A stretch of DNA of 15,899 bases from Verrucomicrobiota bacterium. GTDB lineage: Bacteria; Verrucomicrobiota; Kiritimatiellia; Kiritimatiellales; Tichowtungiaceae. Under the pieces are notes generated by a model that saw nothing but the letters and a program-made list of their open reading frames with translations, searched no databases and was not told the origin of the DNA. A program made the position numbers and the translations under genes. This document shows positions 1 through 6,783 of this stretch, in pieces. How positions within the stretch are numbered: the first letter of the stretch is position 1; the number at the start of each line of letters is the position of its first letter. The stretch is from positions 1 to 15,899 of the forward strand of contig JAUXCB010000006.1 in NCBI GenBank assembly GCA_030619095.1. The letters are read 5' to 3'.

Positions 1-1079
1 AATGGGTGCTGGACGGAACGTACGTCGTGGTGTGCGCATCGGGCGGCGGGTTTGTTGCGATGCAGCAGTTCCACGACCGCCCGTTTGACATCCGCCACGA
101 GGTCTGAGCGGATTTCGGTGTTGCCAAGCTTGTTTTTGGTCTGCGACTCGAACACCGGTTCTTTGAGTCGGATTGCGAACGCGCCGAGCACCCCTTCGCG
201 AACGTCGTTGCCATCAAATTTTTCTTTCGCGTATTCGTTGACTCCTTTTAGGAGCCCTTCACGAAACGCGCTGAGATGGGTTCCCCCGTCACTGGTATAC
301 TGACCGTTTACGAAGGAGTAATAGTCCTCGCTGAAACGATTCGTGTGCGTGAAGGCAAATTCGAGCATTTTACTGCGGTGGTGCAGTGGCGGGTAGATTT
401 TTTCGAACTCGCTCTCGTCGGCAATGAGGTCGAGCAATCCCCCTTGCGAAACCACTTTTTTTCCATTAAAGACGAGGACGAGTCCGGCATTGAGATAGGA
501 ATAGAAACGGAGGCGCCGGTCGATGTGATCCTCCCGGAAGCTGAAGGTCTTAAAAATTTCCGGGTCGGGCGAAAAGCTGATGAAGGTCCCATCCTCCTCC
601 TGCCGAGCCTCTCCGCGATCCTCCGCTTCGAGCACGCCTCGGGCAAAGCGCGCTTCGACGAATCTTCCGCCCCGGTGCGAGCGGGCCACAAAATAACAGG
701 AAAGCGCATTGACGGCCTTGGTGCCCACGCCATTCAGACCGACACTGAACTGAAACACATCATCGTTATATTTTGCGCCGGTGTTGATGCGCGAAACACA
801 TTCGACCAGCTTGCCAAGCGGAATCCCGCGCCCATAATCGCGAACGGTAACGGTATCGTCTTCGAGGGTGATCTCAACCCGCCTGCCATGACCCATAACA
901 AATTCATCGACGCAATTATCAACCACCTCTTTGAGAAGAACATAGATCCCGTCATCATAGTGGCTTCCGCTACCGGTGCGGCCAATATACATGCCGGTTC
1001 GAGCGCGAATATGCTCCAAGGCAGAGAGCGTTTTGATCTTGCTCTCATCATAAACGTGCGTTTTTTTTTCTTTGGCCAT
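1..1079 (-). CDS. parE: Type IIA DNA topoisomerase subunit B (ParE/GyrB-like), 5' part
   Basis: ATPase subunit of a type IIA topoisomerase (topoisomerase IV or gyrase), which with its partner A subunit passes one DNA duplex through another. I translated this frame from the minus strand; about 359 codons lie in the window and the gene runs off the left edge. GHKL ATPase motifs are visible: EVVDNCVDEF (residues ~52-61, catalytic Glu and Mg-binding Asn), DYGRGIP (~81-87), VGLNGVGTKAVNALS (~113-127) and the QTKNKLG loop (~315-321), followed by the start of the transducer domain. The N-terminus (LSALEHIRARTGMYIGRTG) and the DDGIYVLLKEV stretch recall the ParE-like class of Bacteroidetes more than classical GyrB, so I lean to topoisomerase IV; gyrase B is not excluded. 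The start is the first ATG; its Shine-Dalgarno is weak. It follows the CNNM genes on the same strand but has its own candidate promoter. The last ~13 residues before the edge do not resemble the family. Confidence 0.93.
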   Translation of the reverse strand, partial: MAKEKKTHVYDESKIKTLSALEHIRARTGMYIGRTGSGSHYDDGIYVLLKEVVDNCVDEFVMGHGRRVEITLEDDTVTVRDYGRGIPLGKLVECVSRINTGAKYNDDVFQFSVGLNGVGTKAVNALSCYFVARSHRGGRFVEARFARGVLEAEDRGEARQEEDGTFISFSPDPEIFKTFSFREDHIDRRLRFYSYLNAGLVLVFNGKKVVSQGGLLDLIADESEFEKIYPPLHHRSKMLEFAFTHTNRFSEDYYSFVNGQYTSDGGTHLSAFREGLLKGVNEYAKEKFDGNDVREGVLGAFAIRLKEPVFESQTKNKLGNTEIRSDLVADVKRAVVELLHRNKPAARCAHHDVRSVQHP

Positions 1080-1129
1080 TTTGATCCGAAAAACACCATA
1101 TATTGGGCTTTTTTCCTTTTAAACCACAA

Positions 1130-1158
1130 AATATAGCATGTGAGCAGATGGCTCGCAA
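1130..1158 (-). promoter_or_regulatory. Candidate sigma-70 promoter of the topoisomerase B gene
   Basis: On the minus strand a -35 box TTGCGA (1158-1153) and a -10 box TATATT (1135-1130) are separated by exactly 17 bases. Transcription would start near 1123, giving a leader of about 44 nt before the ATG at 1079. It lies in the 108-base gap after the second CNNM gene, so the topoisomerase gene can be expressed independently. Sequence match only. Confidence 0.5.
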
Positions 1159-1187
1159 CCTTTGGTTCGGAGGGTTCTGTACATTTT

Positions 1188-2198
1188 TTAGAAACCGGAA
1201 ACAATGTAACCGGCAATATCTCGCAACTGAAGGATTCCAACCGTTTTTCCGGCATGGTCCTGCACCAGAACAGCCGTTTCCGGACGGGTACGCAGCGTGC
1301 AAAATGCTTGAGCAATCGACTGAGTGGCTGAAATTCGATTCAGTTTCCGACGGAAGAGTCTGACGGGATCATCGAGGCCGACAGAGGGATTCAGCAGGTC
1401 AAGGATGCTGACCGTTCCAGTAAAATGACGACGAGACGACCCCCGAAATAAAAACACGTGCTCCACATTTCGATCCTGCATCAGCCCAACCACCTGACGA
1501 ACCGAAGCCTGTTCCGAAACCGAGACCATTTTTGCCGTGGACTTCATAACCCGCTGAATCTGGATCCGATGCATCGAAACCAGATTATCGATCATCTCTT
1601 GCTGATGATCGGTGAGTGTCTTCTGAGGCGTCTCTCCAGAGAAATATTCACGGAGCCCTTCCAGAGAAAGGGAGAACCCGCTCAACCCCTCCGCACCGGC
1701 ACGCCCGCGGGTCAGGATATGAAAAATTAATTTCAACAGAATCGTGATCGGCCAAAAAACCCACTGAAAAAACCGAAGGATTCTCGCGCAAGGATACATC
1801 AGGCGATCGGCTTTCAGACGGAACAGGTTTTTAGGAAGCAGTTCGGCAAAAACAAACAAAGGAAGAATCAGAGTTAGCGTGGCAGCTGTTTCTGCATTCC
1901 ACGGAATCCATCCCGCATGCTCCCCGATCTTGTCTGTCACCCCTGCCCGCAGATACCAGCCGGTAACCTGACGGGAAAGAAGATACACGGCAATATTGTT
2001 TCCGATCAGCACGGTGAAAATAAACCGATGAGTATCGTTGAGTGCCCGATGCAGTCTCAAGGCGGAAGGATGCCCTTGACGAACCCGAAATCGAAGGCGA
2101 AGCCGATTGAGAATATACCCCCCTGTCTCCAACCCGGAAAACAGAGCAGAACCTGTCATAAACAGGAGAAGCAACCCCATTTGAAGAAGCAACGTCAT
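1188..2198 (-). CDS. CNNM (DUF21) and CBS-domain membrane protein lacking a CorC_HlyC domain
   Basis: A 336-residue inner-membrane protein of the CNNM/CorC family, whose studied members export Mg2+ or Co2+. The N-terminal ~190 residues form the DUF21 transmembrane domain, with the family signatures SALFSGLETGGY (residues ~17-28) and FAELLPKNLF (~117-126, equivalent to the usual GExxPK). A cytoplasmic CBS pair fills about residues 215-336 (IQRVMKSTAKMVSVSE, then a second CBS ending DIAGYIVSGF). The protein stops straight after the second CBS, so the usual C-terminal CorC_HlyC domain is absent. Its ATG overlaps the stop of the preceding CNNM gene by four bases (ATGA), which implies translational coupling. 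The substrate is not determinable from sequence. The domain assignment is firm; a role as ion transporter or partner of the upstream paralogue is inference. Confidence 0.85.
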   Translation of the reverse strand: MTLLLQMGLLLLFMTGSALFSGLETGGYILNRLRLRFRVRQGHPSALRLHRALNDTHRFIFTVLIGNNIAVYLLSRQVTGWYLRAGVTDKIGEHAGWIPWNAETAATLTLILPLFVFAELLPKNLFRLKADRLMYPCARILRFFQWVFWPITILLKLIFHILTRGRAGAEGLSGFSLSLEGLREYFSGETPQKTLTDHQQEMIDNLVSMHRIQIQRVMKSTAKMVSVSEQASVRQVVGLMQDRNVEHVFLFRGSSRRHFTGTVSILDLLNPSVGLDDPVRLFRRKLNRISATQSIAQAFCTLRTRPETAVLVQDHAGKTVGILQLRDIAGYIVSGF

Positions 2199-2818
2199 GC
2201 CGACTCTCCCGATGGGTCCCGCCGCAGGAGAACAGAAGTAATGCGGCCATTTCGGATCGACTCCACCGTCAAACAGAGGTTTCGTATGGTGACGGCATCG
2301 CCTTCGCCGGGCATGCGGCCCAGCCGTGAAATAACGAATCCTCCGAGCGTATCAAATGCAAGACTGGCAACCTCCTGCTCAGGAAGAACCCCGACAAATA
2401 GATCGCGCCAAGCCCGAACCGAAAGCTGCCCGCTCAAGCGATAGCTATCCGGATCCAAGCGAACCACCTCCTCGTCTCCTTCCATCTCAAACTCTCCCAC
2501 GACTTCCGCAAAAAGCTCCTCCAGTGTGATCGTTCCGGCGAGTCCGCCGTATTCATCCACGACCGCCACCACCACCCAGTTATGGGTTAAAAAATCACGA
2601 AGAAGCCTATCCAGCCGCCGGGTTTCGGGAACAAATACTAGAGGCTGCAACAAGGATTCAAGACAAAAGCCATCTCCTGCAAGAAGGAGATCTCCCACAC
2701 GGATGTATCCACGCAAGTCATCCTCTTTTTCTCCATAAATGAGAACTCTTGATTTTTCCCGGCTGTGCGCCTCCTTTAGAAGGTCGATCCGAGAGGTTCC
2801 CGCCGACTTTCGGGGCAC
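2195..2818 (-). CDS. C-terminal half of a frameshifted CNNM transporter (CBS and CorC_HlyC domains)
   Basis: This frame holds the rest of the CBS pair and the CorC_HlyC domain that belong to the membrane half encoded at 2776-3453. The first CBS remnant runs through LLKEAHSREKSRVLIYGEKE, the second includes HNWVVVAVVDEYGGLAGTIT (residues ~77-96), and the C-terminal ~80 residues (from EEVVRLDPDSYRLSG to the end) form the CorC_HlyC domain. The GTG at 2818 has no Shine-Dalgarno and lies inside the first CBS domain, so it is probably not a true start. Adding one base in the C run at 2812-2815 fuses the two frames and restores the family spacing of about 30 residues between IMVPR and the RVLIY strand. 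The product is therefore one protein of about 420 residues split by a one-base loss, a sequencing error, or a recoding site. The stop overlaps the next gene's ATG. Confidence 0.7.
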   Translation of the reverse strand: MPRKSAGTSRIDLLKEAHSREKSRVLIYGEKEDDLRGYIRVGDLLLAGDGFCLESLLQPLVFVPETRRLDRLLRDFLTHNWVVVAVVDEYGGLAGTITLEELFAEVVGEFEMEGDEEVVRLDPDSYRLSGQLSVRAWRDLFVGVLPEQEVASLAFDTLGGFVISRLGRMPGEGDAVTIRNLCLTVESIRNGRITSVLLRRDPSGESA

Positions 2819-3453
2819 CTGTGGCGAGGAACCATGATCTCACGAGCCCGCACATCGGGCAGCATCAGAATGTCCTCCAGAATTTCCCTCTCCTGCAGCC
2901 CGAATCCTGGCTCATGCCGAACCGCGTCCAAGAGCTCTCGAAGCTCGCCCTGCGTCAGATCCACCCCTCTGGACTGCTGTGGATGAACGCGACGCAAGAG
3001 TGCGGCGACACCCCTGCAAAAAGGCCTTATAAAGGAGAACCAGATCATCAGCGGAGATGCTAAAAAATGCAGCACCCCTCTCGGATACGCAACCCCTATC
3101 GCCTTGGGAACGATCTCTCCGAACAGGATGATGGACAGGAGAATCAAAACAGCCCCTACGGCCTCCAGCCAGCCGCCGCGCTCCGTCGCCCAATGCCCGG
3201 CGGCGGTGGCACCTGTACAGAAAAAAAGAATGTTCACGACCAGATTCCCGAAGAGAATAGCGGTCAGAAGCTCATCGGGCTGCTCCTGCAGAATGCGAAG
3301 AAGCGCGTCGATATTTCGGCGATTCCGCAACGGCCGGATTCGTTCAGAAGAGAGGGAAAAGAGTGCCGTTTCGGTTCCGGAAAAAAAGGCGGATAGCAGT
3401 AGAAGCCCCCCCAAGGGTGCGATAAAAAATATAAGTTCGTGAATAGAGTTCAA
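2776..3453 (-). CDS. N-terminal half of a frameshifted CNNM transporter (DUF21 membrane domain)
   Basis: It encodes the transmembrane DUF21 domain of a CNNM/CorC-type transporter, with SAFFSGTETALFSL (residues ~21-34) and FGEIVPKAIG (~111-120), both hallmark signatures. The acidic-helix region and the start of the first CBS domain follow (ILEDILMLPDVRAREIMVPR, ~181-200). After IMVPRH the frame goes out of register and ends in about 25 unrelated residues. The natural continuation lies one base away at 2195-2818. The start is TTG at 3453, preceded by a strong GGAGGAG about nine bases upstream; no ATG alternative exists near it. The gene is divergent from dciA with only 74 bases between them. 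Together with the downstream CNNM gene it forms a two-gene operon. Confidence 0.75.
   Translation of the reverse strand: MNSIHELIFFIAPLGGLLLLSAFFSGTETALFSLSSERIRPLRNRRNIDALLRILQEQPDELLTAILFGNLVVNILFFCTGATAAGHWATERGGWLEAVGAVLILLSIILFGEIVPKAIGVAYPRGVLHFLASPLMIWFSFIRPFCRGVAALLRRVHPQQSRGVDLTQGELRELLDAVRHEPGFGLQEREILEDILMLPDVRAREIMVPRHRCPESRREPLGSTF
2812..2815 (-). other. Frameshift site in the first CNNM gene (run of four C)
   Basis: On the coding strand the reading frame must change at or just before a CCCC run, in the context CAGGTGCCCCGAAAG. One extra C gives ...MVPRHRCPRKSAG... and joins both halves with the spacing typical of the family. A homopolymer miscall, a real deletion, or slippage would all look like this. 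Confidence 0.7.
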
Positions 3454-3527
3454 AAAAAACAGCTCCTCCGCTATGTTGACGATTGTAGAATCTTTTTTAG
3501 AAAAAAGAACCCTGTGCTATCAAAATT
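3454..3527. promoter_or_regulatory. Divergent promoter region between the CNNM operon and dciA, with an A/T palindrome
   Basis: This 74-base spacer must serve both directions. It contains an inverted repeat TCTTTTTT-AG-AAAAAAGA at 3491-3508, too tight for an RNA hairpin but suitable as a DNA site or a bent tract. For the minus strand, TACAAT (3489-3484) could be a -10 box, but I see no convincing -35 box. The strong Shine-Dalgarno of the CNNM gene (GGAGGAG) lies at 3463-3469. No clear promoter for dciA is visible. Confidence 0.3.
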
Positions 3528-3932
3528 ATGAAGCCGAAAAGTGAGAAGATGAGCGAGTGGCAACTCGCTCGTGAACGGTTCCAGATTTCAAGCGCCTTTC
3601 CCCCGAAGCCGCTGCGTCCTCAAAAAACAATTGGGGAGATTCTATCAAAAATACAGAATCAGGAATCCGTCAGCGACACCGTTCCTGAGATGCTGCAGGC
3701 TCGGTGGCCGGCGATTGTTGGAAAGCAGATTGCTCAGCACACGCACCCGGCCTGCCTCAAAGGCTCCCGACTGATTATTTATGCAGACCATCCCGGCTGG
3801 CTCGCAGAAACCCGCCGGATTCCGACCCAACGTCTGCTGAAGAAAATCTCGATCCTGCCGAATGCGCCGCCAATCAAAGAGATGCTCTTTCAACTCGATC
3901 CGGCCATTCAAACGCGCCCGCGCTGGAGATAA
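3528..3932 (+). CDS. dciA: DciA-family (DUF721) replicative helicase loader
   Basis: A 134-residue protein with the DUF721 core at about residues 30-115: a conserved W..IVG..IA.HT.P pattern (ARWPAIVGKQIAQHTHPACL, ~59-78) followed by SRLIIYADHPGWLAE. DciA is the ancestral bacterial loader that helps place the DnaB helicase at origins; it is used by most bacteria that lack DnaC or DnaI. Being a stand-alone gene here fits that distribution. The first ATG (3528) has little Shine-Dalgarno; an ATG at 3549 inside the same frame is an alternative and would remove seven residues outside the domain. The stop codon abuts the terminator that serves the opposite strand. The family assignment is good, based on the pattern only. 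Confidence 0.85.
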   Translation: MKPKSEKMSEWQLARERFQISSAFPPKPLRPQKTIGEILSKIQNQESVSDTVPEMLQARWPAIVGKQIAQHTHPACLKGSRLIIYADHPGWLAETRRIPTQRLLKKISILPNAPPIKEMLFQLDPAIQTRPRWR

Positions 3933-3966
3933 ACAAAAAGTGCCGACCTCTTCACGAGATCGGCAC
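3933..3966 (-). terminator. Rho-independent terminator of the exopolysaccharide operon
   Basis: Read on the minus strand, GTGCCGA and TCGGCAC form a seven-base-pair stem that continues through one mismatch into CTC/GAG around a five-base loop, and is followed at once by TTTTTGTTT. It begins 24 bases after the stop of the OPX lipoprotein gene. On the plus strand the downstream flank is not T-rich, so it probably terminates only the minus-strand operon. Confidence 0.85.
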
Positions 3967-3990
3967 ATTGGATTCTGACTCAGTCGAGTG

Positions 3991-4584
3991 CTAGTACCAC
4001 GAACGACTCACTTTGATCCGATCCCCAGCCTCCACGGGGATGTCCAGCTCAGGATGTTTTTCGATATGTTTCGCATTGAACCACATCACCTGACCATTGC
4101 GCGTAATCGACACTTTGCCTTTGTTGGCATACTCCGTATATCCGCTGGCTGCTGCAATGGCCTGCAACAAGGTAATCCGGCGATTCAGCATATATTCTGT
4201 CGGATTCCTTACTTCACCTTCCATGTAGTAAATCTTGGCGTGAGCCTGGACGTTAACGGTGATGCCTCGGTAAATTTTTCCCTCGGTATAGATGCGCTGA
4301 ATTTCACGTTCCAGCTCGGAGGTTGTCAACCCTGCCGCCGGAACAGGCTCTTCGATATAAGGAAGTGTGATATTCCCGCGCTCATCAATGACCGCTTGCA
4401 TCTCTTTTTCCTGAGGGATACCGAGCAAAGATATCTGCAGCGGATCGAGCTCGCGCAACCTGTAAAGGCCAACCAGCGAAACCCCTTCTCCGCTTTCGGG
4501 AGCAGAGGGAGCTCTCTCAAGGCTGAGGCAACCCGCCAGCACGAAGGGGAGCAATACCGTAAAAATTATTCCTGTTTTCTTCAT
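3991..4584 (-). CDS. Wza-type polysaccharide export (OPX) lipoprotein
   Basis: An outer-membrane or periplasmic lipoprotein that forms or contributes to the exit channel for a polysaccharide. Residues 1-19 are a lipoprotein signal with lipobox LAGC (Cys19). A Poly_export domain (~40-118, LRELDPLQISLLGIPQEKEM ... GITVNVQ) precedes one SLBB domain (~120-190, YYMEGEVRNPTEYMLN ... VEAGDRIKVSR). At 197 residues it is about half the length of E. coli Wza and carries only one SLBB, a form common outside enterobacteria; the channel may be completed by the beta-barrel protein encoded in the same operon. An AAAAGGA Shine-Dalgarno lies six bases before the ATG and overlaps the end of the preceding kinase gene, so translation is probably coupled. 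A terminator follows. Confidence 0.92.
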   Translation of the reverse strand: MKKTGIIFTVLLPFVLAGCLSLERAPSAPESGEGVSLVGLYRLRELDPLQISLLGIPQEKEMQAVIDERGNITLPYIEEPVPAAGLTTSELEREIQRIYTEGKIYRGITVNVQAHAKIYYMEGEVRNPTEYMLNRRITLLQAIAAASGYTEYANKGKVSITRNGQVMWFNAKHIEKHPELDIPVEAGDRIKVSRSWY

Positions 4585-4595
4585 GAATCGTCCTT

Positions 4596-6695
4596 TTAAG
4601 TCGCGGAGGGTTCGGAGCCTGATTCCTGAGGCTGGTGATAGTAGTAATTCGAATAGTACGAGTGGTAGTAATAGTAATAGTCATCACGCATGATATTGAT
4701 GTTATTCAGAACCACACCGACCTGTTTCACGCCCAAGGTATCCAACATCTGTTTGGCACGGATAATCATATCCCGCGGATATTTCCGGTATTGAACAACC
4801 AGAATCACCCCGTCCATTTCTTTGGCAATAATCGATGAGTCACTAATCCCGACGACCGGTGGTGTGTCAAAAATAACCACATCATACTTCTGTTTAAGAC
4901 TGGCCACCAGCTCGCGAATCCGCTTGGGATCCAACACACCCAGTGAAGCCCTCGGAAGCCGTCCGCTCGGGAGGAAGTGAAGGTTCGGAACACTAGTTGT
5001 TTTAATTGTCTCTTCAACCGGAACATCTCGCAAAAGAACATTCGTCAAACCAAACCGGTTCGAAACGCCAAGAATTGTATGTTGTACCGGACGACGCAAG
5101 TCGGCATCAACAAGAAGAACTTTTTCTCCCTGTTGCGCACAAACATAGGCCAGATTGAAGGCTGTGGTTGATTTACCTTCACCCGCACCCCCGCTCAACA
5201 CAGCAAAAGCACCTCGATTTGTTCCTTCTTCAGAAAACGTCATATTGGTGCGTAGAACACGATACCCTTCGGCATGGTCACTGTCGGGGCCCTCTTCAAT
5301 CAGCGGACGAACATTTTGCGGAATGAGTCCCAAAACCGGCAGATCAACCCAGCGCTCCACATCATCAGCCGTTTTAATCGACGTATCCAGATATTCAATG
5401 AAGTAGGCAAGCCCAACTCCGGAGGCAAGCCCGACAAAAAGACTCAGCAGTACATTAAGAAACAGGTTCGGGCTGACCGGACGAGTCGACTCTTCCGCTG
5501 CGTCAACGATTTCAACCGGTGTGCGCGGAATCTTCAGCGTGATGCCCTCCTGTGCGAGGCGGGCCTTGAGAGCATTCATGATGGCGCGTTGGATATCCAG
5601 CTCCTGACGAGCCCGGTTGAACGGAAGCATTTTTTCGCGCTGCGCCACCTGTTCTGTGGTTTGCACGCCGCGCAACTCCTCTTCCATCGCATTTAACTTG
5701 GCTTTGGCTACAATATACTGCGCATGCGTTCCTTTTTTGATGCCGTCGATTGCTTTGCCCAGTTTTCCCATCAGATCATCACGAGCTGCCTGAGCCTGCT
5801 TCACTTCCGGGTGGTTCACTCCATAGTTTTGAAGAAGAGAACTCAGGGTGATGTCATAATCCTTAATCTGCGTCCGCATAGATTCCACAAACCCATCGCC
5901 GGCCAGATAGCTGGATGCGACCAGAAGCTCTTCATTGCTCATTCCTTCCATCTGCTCATAGCGGGCCTTTTCGACCAGCATCTGGACACGGGCGGCACTG
6001 CGGTCACCTTCCATCTGCTGAAGCCGAAGCTTCTCAACACTGGAGGCCTCCACGCCTTCAAAAATCACCGTGATGTCCAGTTCCTGCCGAATGTCTTCCA
6101 GCCGTTGCTCAGCGACGTTCACTTTTTCCTGCTGCGTCTTGAGCGATCTGCTCAACGCATCCATTGCCCGGGTCATTTCCTTGTACTTAAGATCGATGCG
6201 CGCGTCGCGGTAGACATCGGCCAGCGTATTGGCAATCCGCATTGCTTCTTTGGGGTTCTCTCGTTTGGCGGTAATCGAAATCAGTGAGGTATCCCGGGCC
6301 TGTCCGACCATCAAACTCCCCCTCAGGATATTAAAGGCGTGTTGTTTTGTAATATCCTCGCCCTTTTTACCCCACACCGTCTGTAGGTTCAGGCGGTTGA
6401 TGACCTCATACAAAATGGGTTTGGATTGTATAATTTCGAACTGCGTGCGTAAAAAATAGGGGTCATAGCCGCCGCCAAACTGCGAGGCTGGATTAAACGG
6501 ATCGATATCGACCGTATCCCGATTGACTTCAATGCGTGACTGAGATGCATAGATTTTAGGAAGAGTGAAGGTATAGGCTGTCCCGGTAATCACCACGAGC
6601 AGAAGCACCGCCAAAACGATCTCTTTTCGGGAACGAATCACTCGCCAATAATCCAAAAAATGCAGTGTGCTTTCTTTTTTCTCTTCTTCGCTCAT
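4596..6695 (-). CDS. Wzc-type polysaccharide copolymerase / BY-family tyrosine kinase
   Basis: A 699-residue inner-membrane protein that controls chain length and export of an exopolysaccharide through cycles of tyrosine phosphorylation. A Wzz domain begins at residue ~10, with TM1 at ~27-44 and TM2 at ~409-432, and a periplasmic coiled-coil region (~170-380) between them. The cytoplasmic kinase has Walker A (GGAGEGKSTT, ~502-511), Walker A' (VLLVDADLRRP, ~526-536) and Walker B (VVIFDTPP, ~606-613). The C-terminus carries a tyrosine cluster: ten Tyr between residues 673 and 686, interrupted by His-Ser and Ser-Asn. Copolymerase and kinase are one polypeptide, as in Gram-negative Wzc. The Shine-Dalgarno is modest (AGGGA). 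The next gene is the cognate OPX lipoprotein, 11 bases away. A perfect hairpin lies just upstream. Confidence 0.95.
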   Translation of the reverse strand: MSEEEKKESTLHFLDYWRVIRSRKEIVLAVLLLVVITGTAYTFTLPKIYASQSRIEVNRDTVDIDPFNPASQFGGGYDPYFLRTQFEIIQSKPILYEVINRLNLQTVWGKKGEDITKQHAFNILRGSLMVGQARDTSLISITAKRENPKEAMRIANTLADVYRDARIDLKYKEMTRAMDALSRSLKTQQEKVNVAEQRLEDIRQELDITVIFEGVEASSVEKLRLQQMEGDRSAARVQMLVEKARYEQMEGMSNEELLVASSYLAGDGFVESMRTQIKDYDITLSSLLQNYGVNHPEVKQAQAARDDLMGKLGKAIDGIKKGTHAQYIVAKAKLNAMEEELRGVQTTEQVAQREKMLPFNRARQELDIQRAIMNALKARLAQEGITLKIPRTPVEIVDAAEESTRPVSPNLFLNVLLSLFVGLASGVGLAYFIEYLDTSIKTADDVERWVDLPVLGLIPQNVRPLIEEGPDSDHAEGYRVLRTNMTFSEEGTNRGAFAVLSGGAGEGKSTTAFNLAYVCAQQGEKVLLVDADLRRPVQHTILGVSNRFGLTNVLLRDVPVEETIKTTSVPNLHFLPSGRLPRASLGVLDPKRIRELVASLKQKYDVVIFDTPPVVGISDSSIIAKEMDGVILVVQYRKYPRDMIIRAKQMLDTLGVKQVGVVLNNINIMRDDYYYYYHSYYSNYYYHQPQESGSEPSAT

Positions 6696-6720
6696 TCCAC
6701 TTATCCCTGTTTAAACGATG

Positions 6721-6746
6721 ATGGTGAGGCGTTGAAGCCTCACCAT
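6721..6746 (-). promoter_or_regulatory. Perfect 10-bp hairpin between the beta-barrel and kinase genes
   Basis: The inverted repeat ATGGTGAGGC / GCCTCACCAT with a six-base loop lies in the 88-base gap of the operon, 25 bases upstream of the kinase start. No U-run follows it on the minus-strand transcript (next bases CATCGTTTAAAC), so it is not a standard terminator. It could be an attenuator, an RNase-processing or mRNA-stability stem, or a protein-binding site. Confidence 0.55.
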
Positions 6747-6783
6747 ATTTATAAGAAATGTAGTTTGATCCAGTGTCGGAACA

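Noticed and set aside
276..1136. 286-codon open frame on the plus strand opposite the topoisomerase gene
   Set aside because: The minus strand encodes unmistakable GHKL ATPase motifs over the same bases; the plus-strand product has no recognisable domain and is an antisense shadow.
3988..4599. 203-codon open frame on the plus strand opposite the OPX lipoprotein gene
   Set aside because: The minus strand carries a lipobox, Poly_export and SLBB patterns and a good Shine-Dalgarno; the plus frame is a mirror of it.
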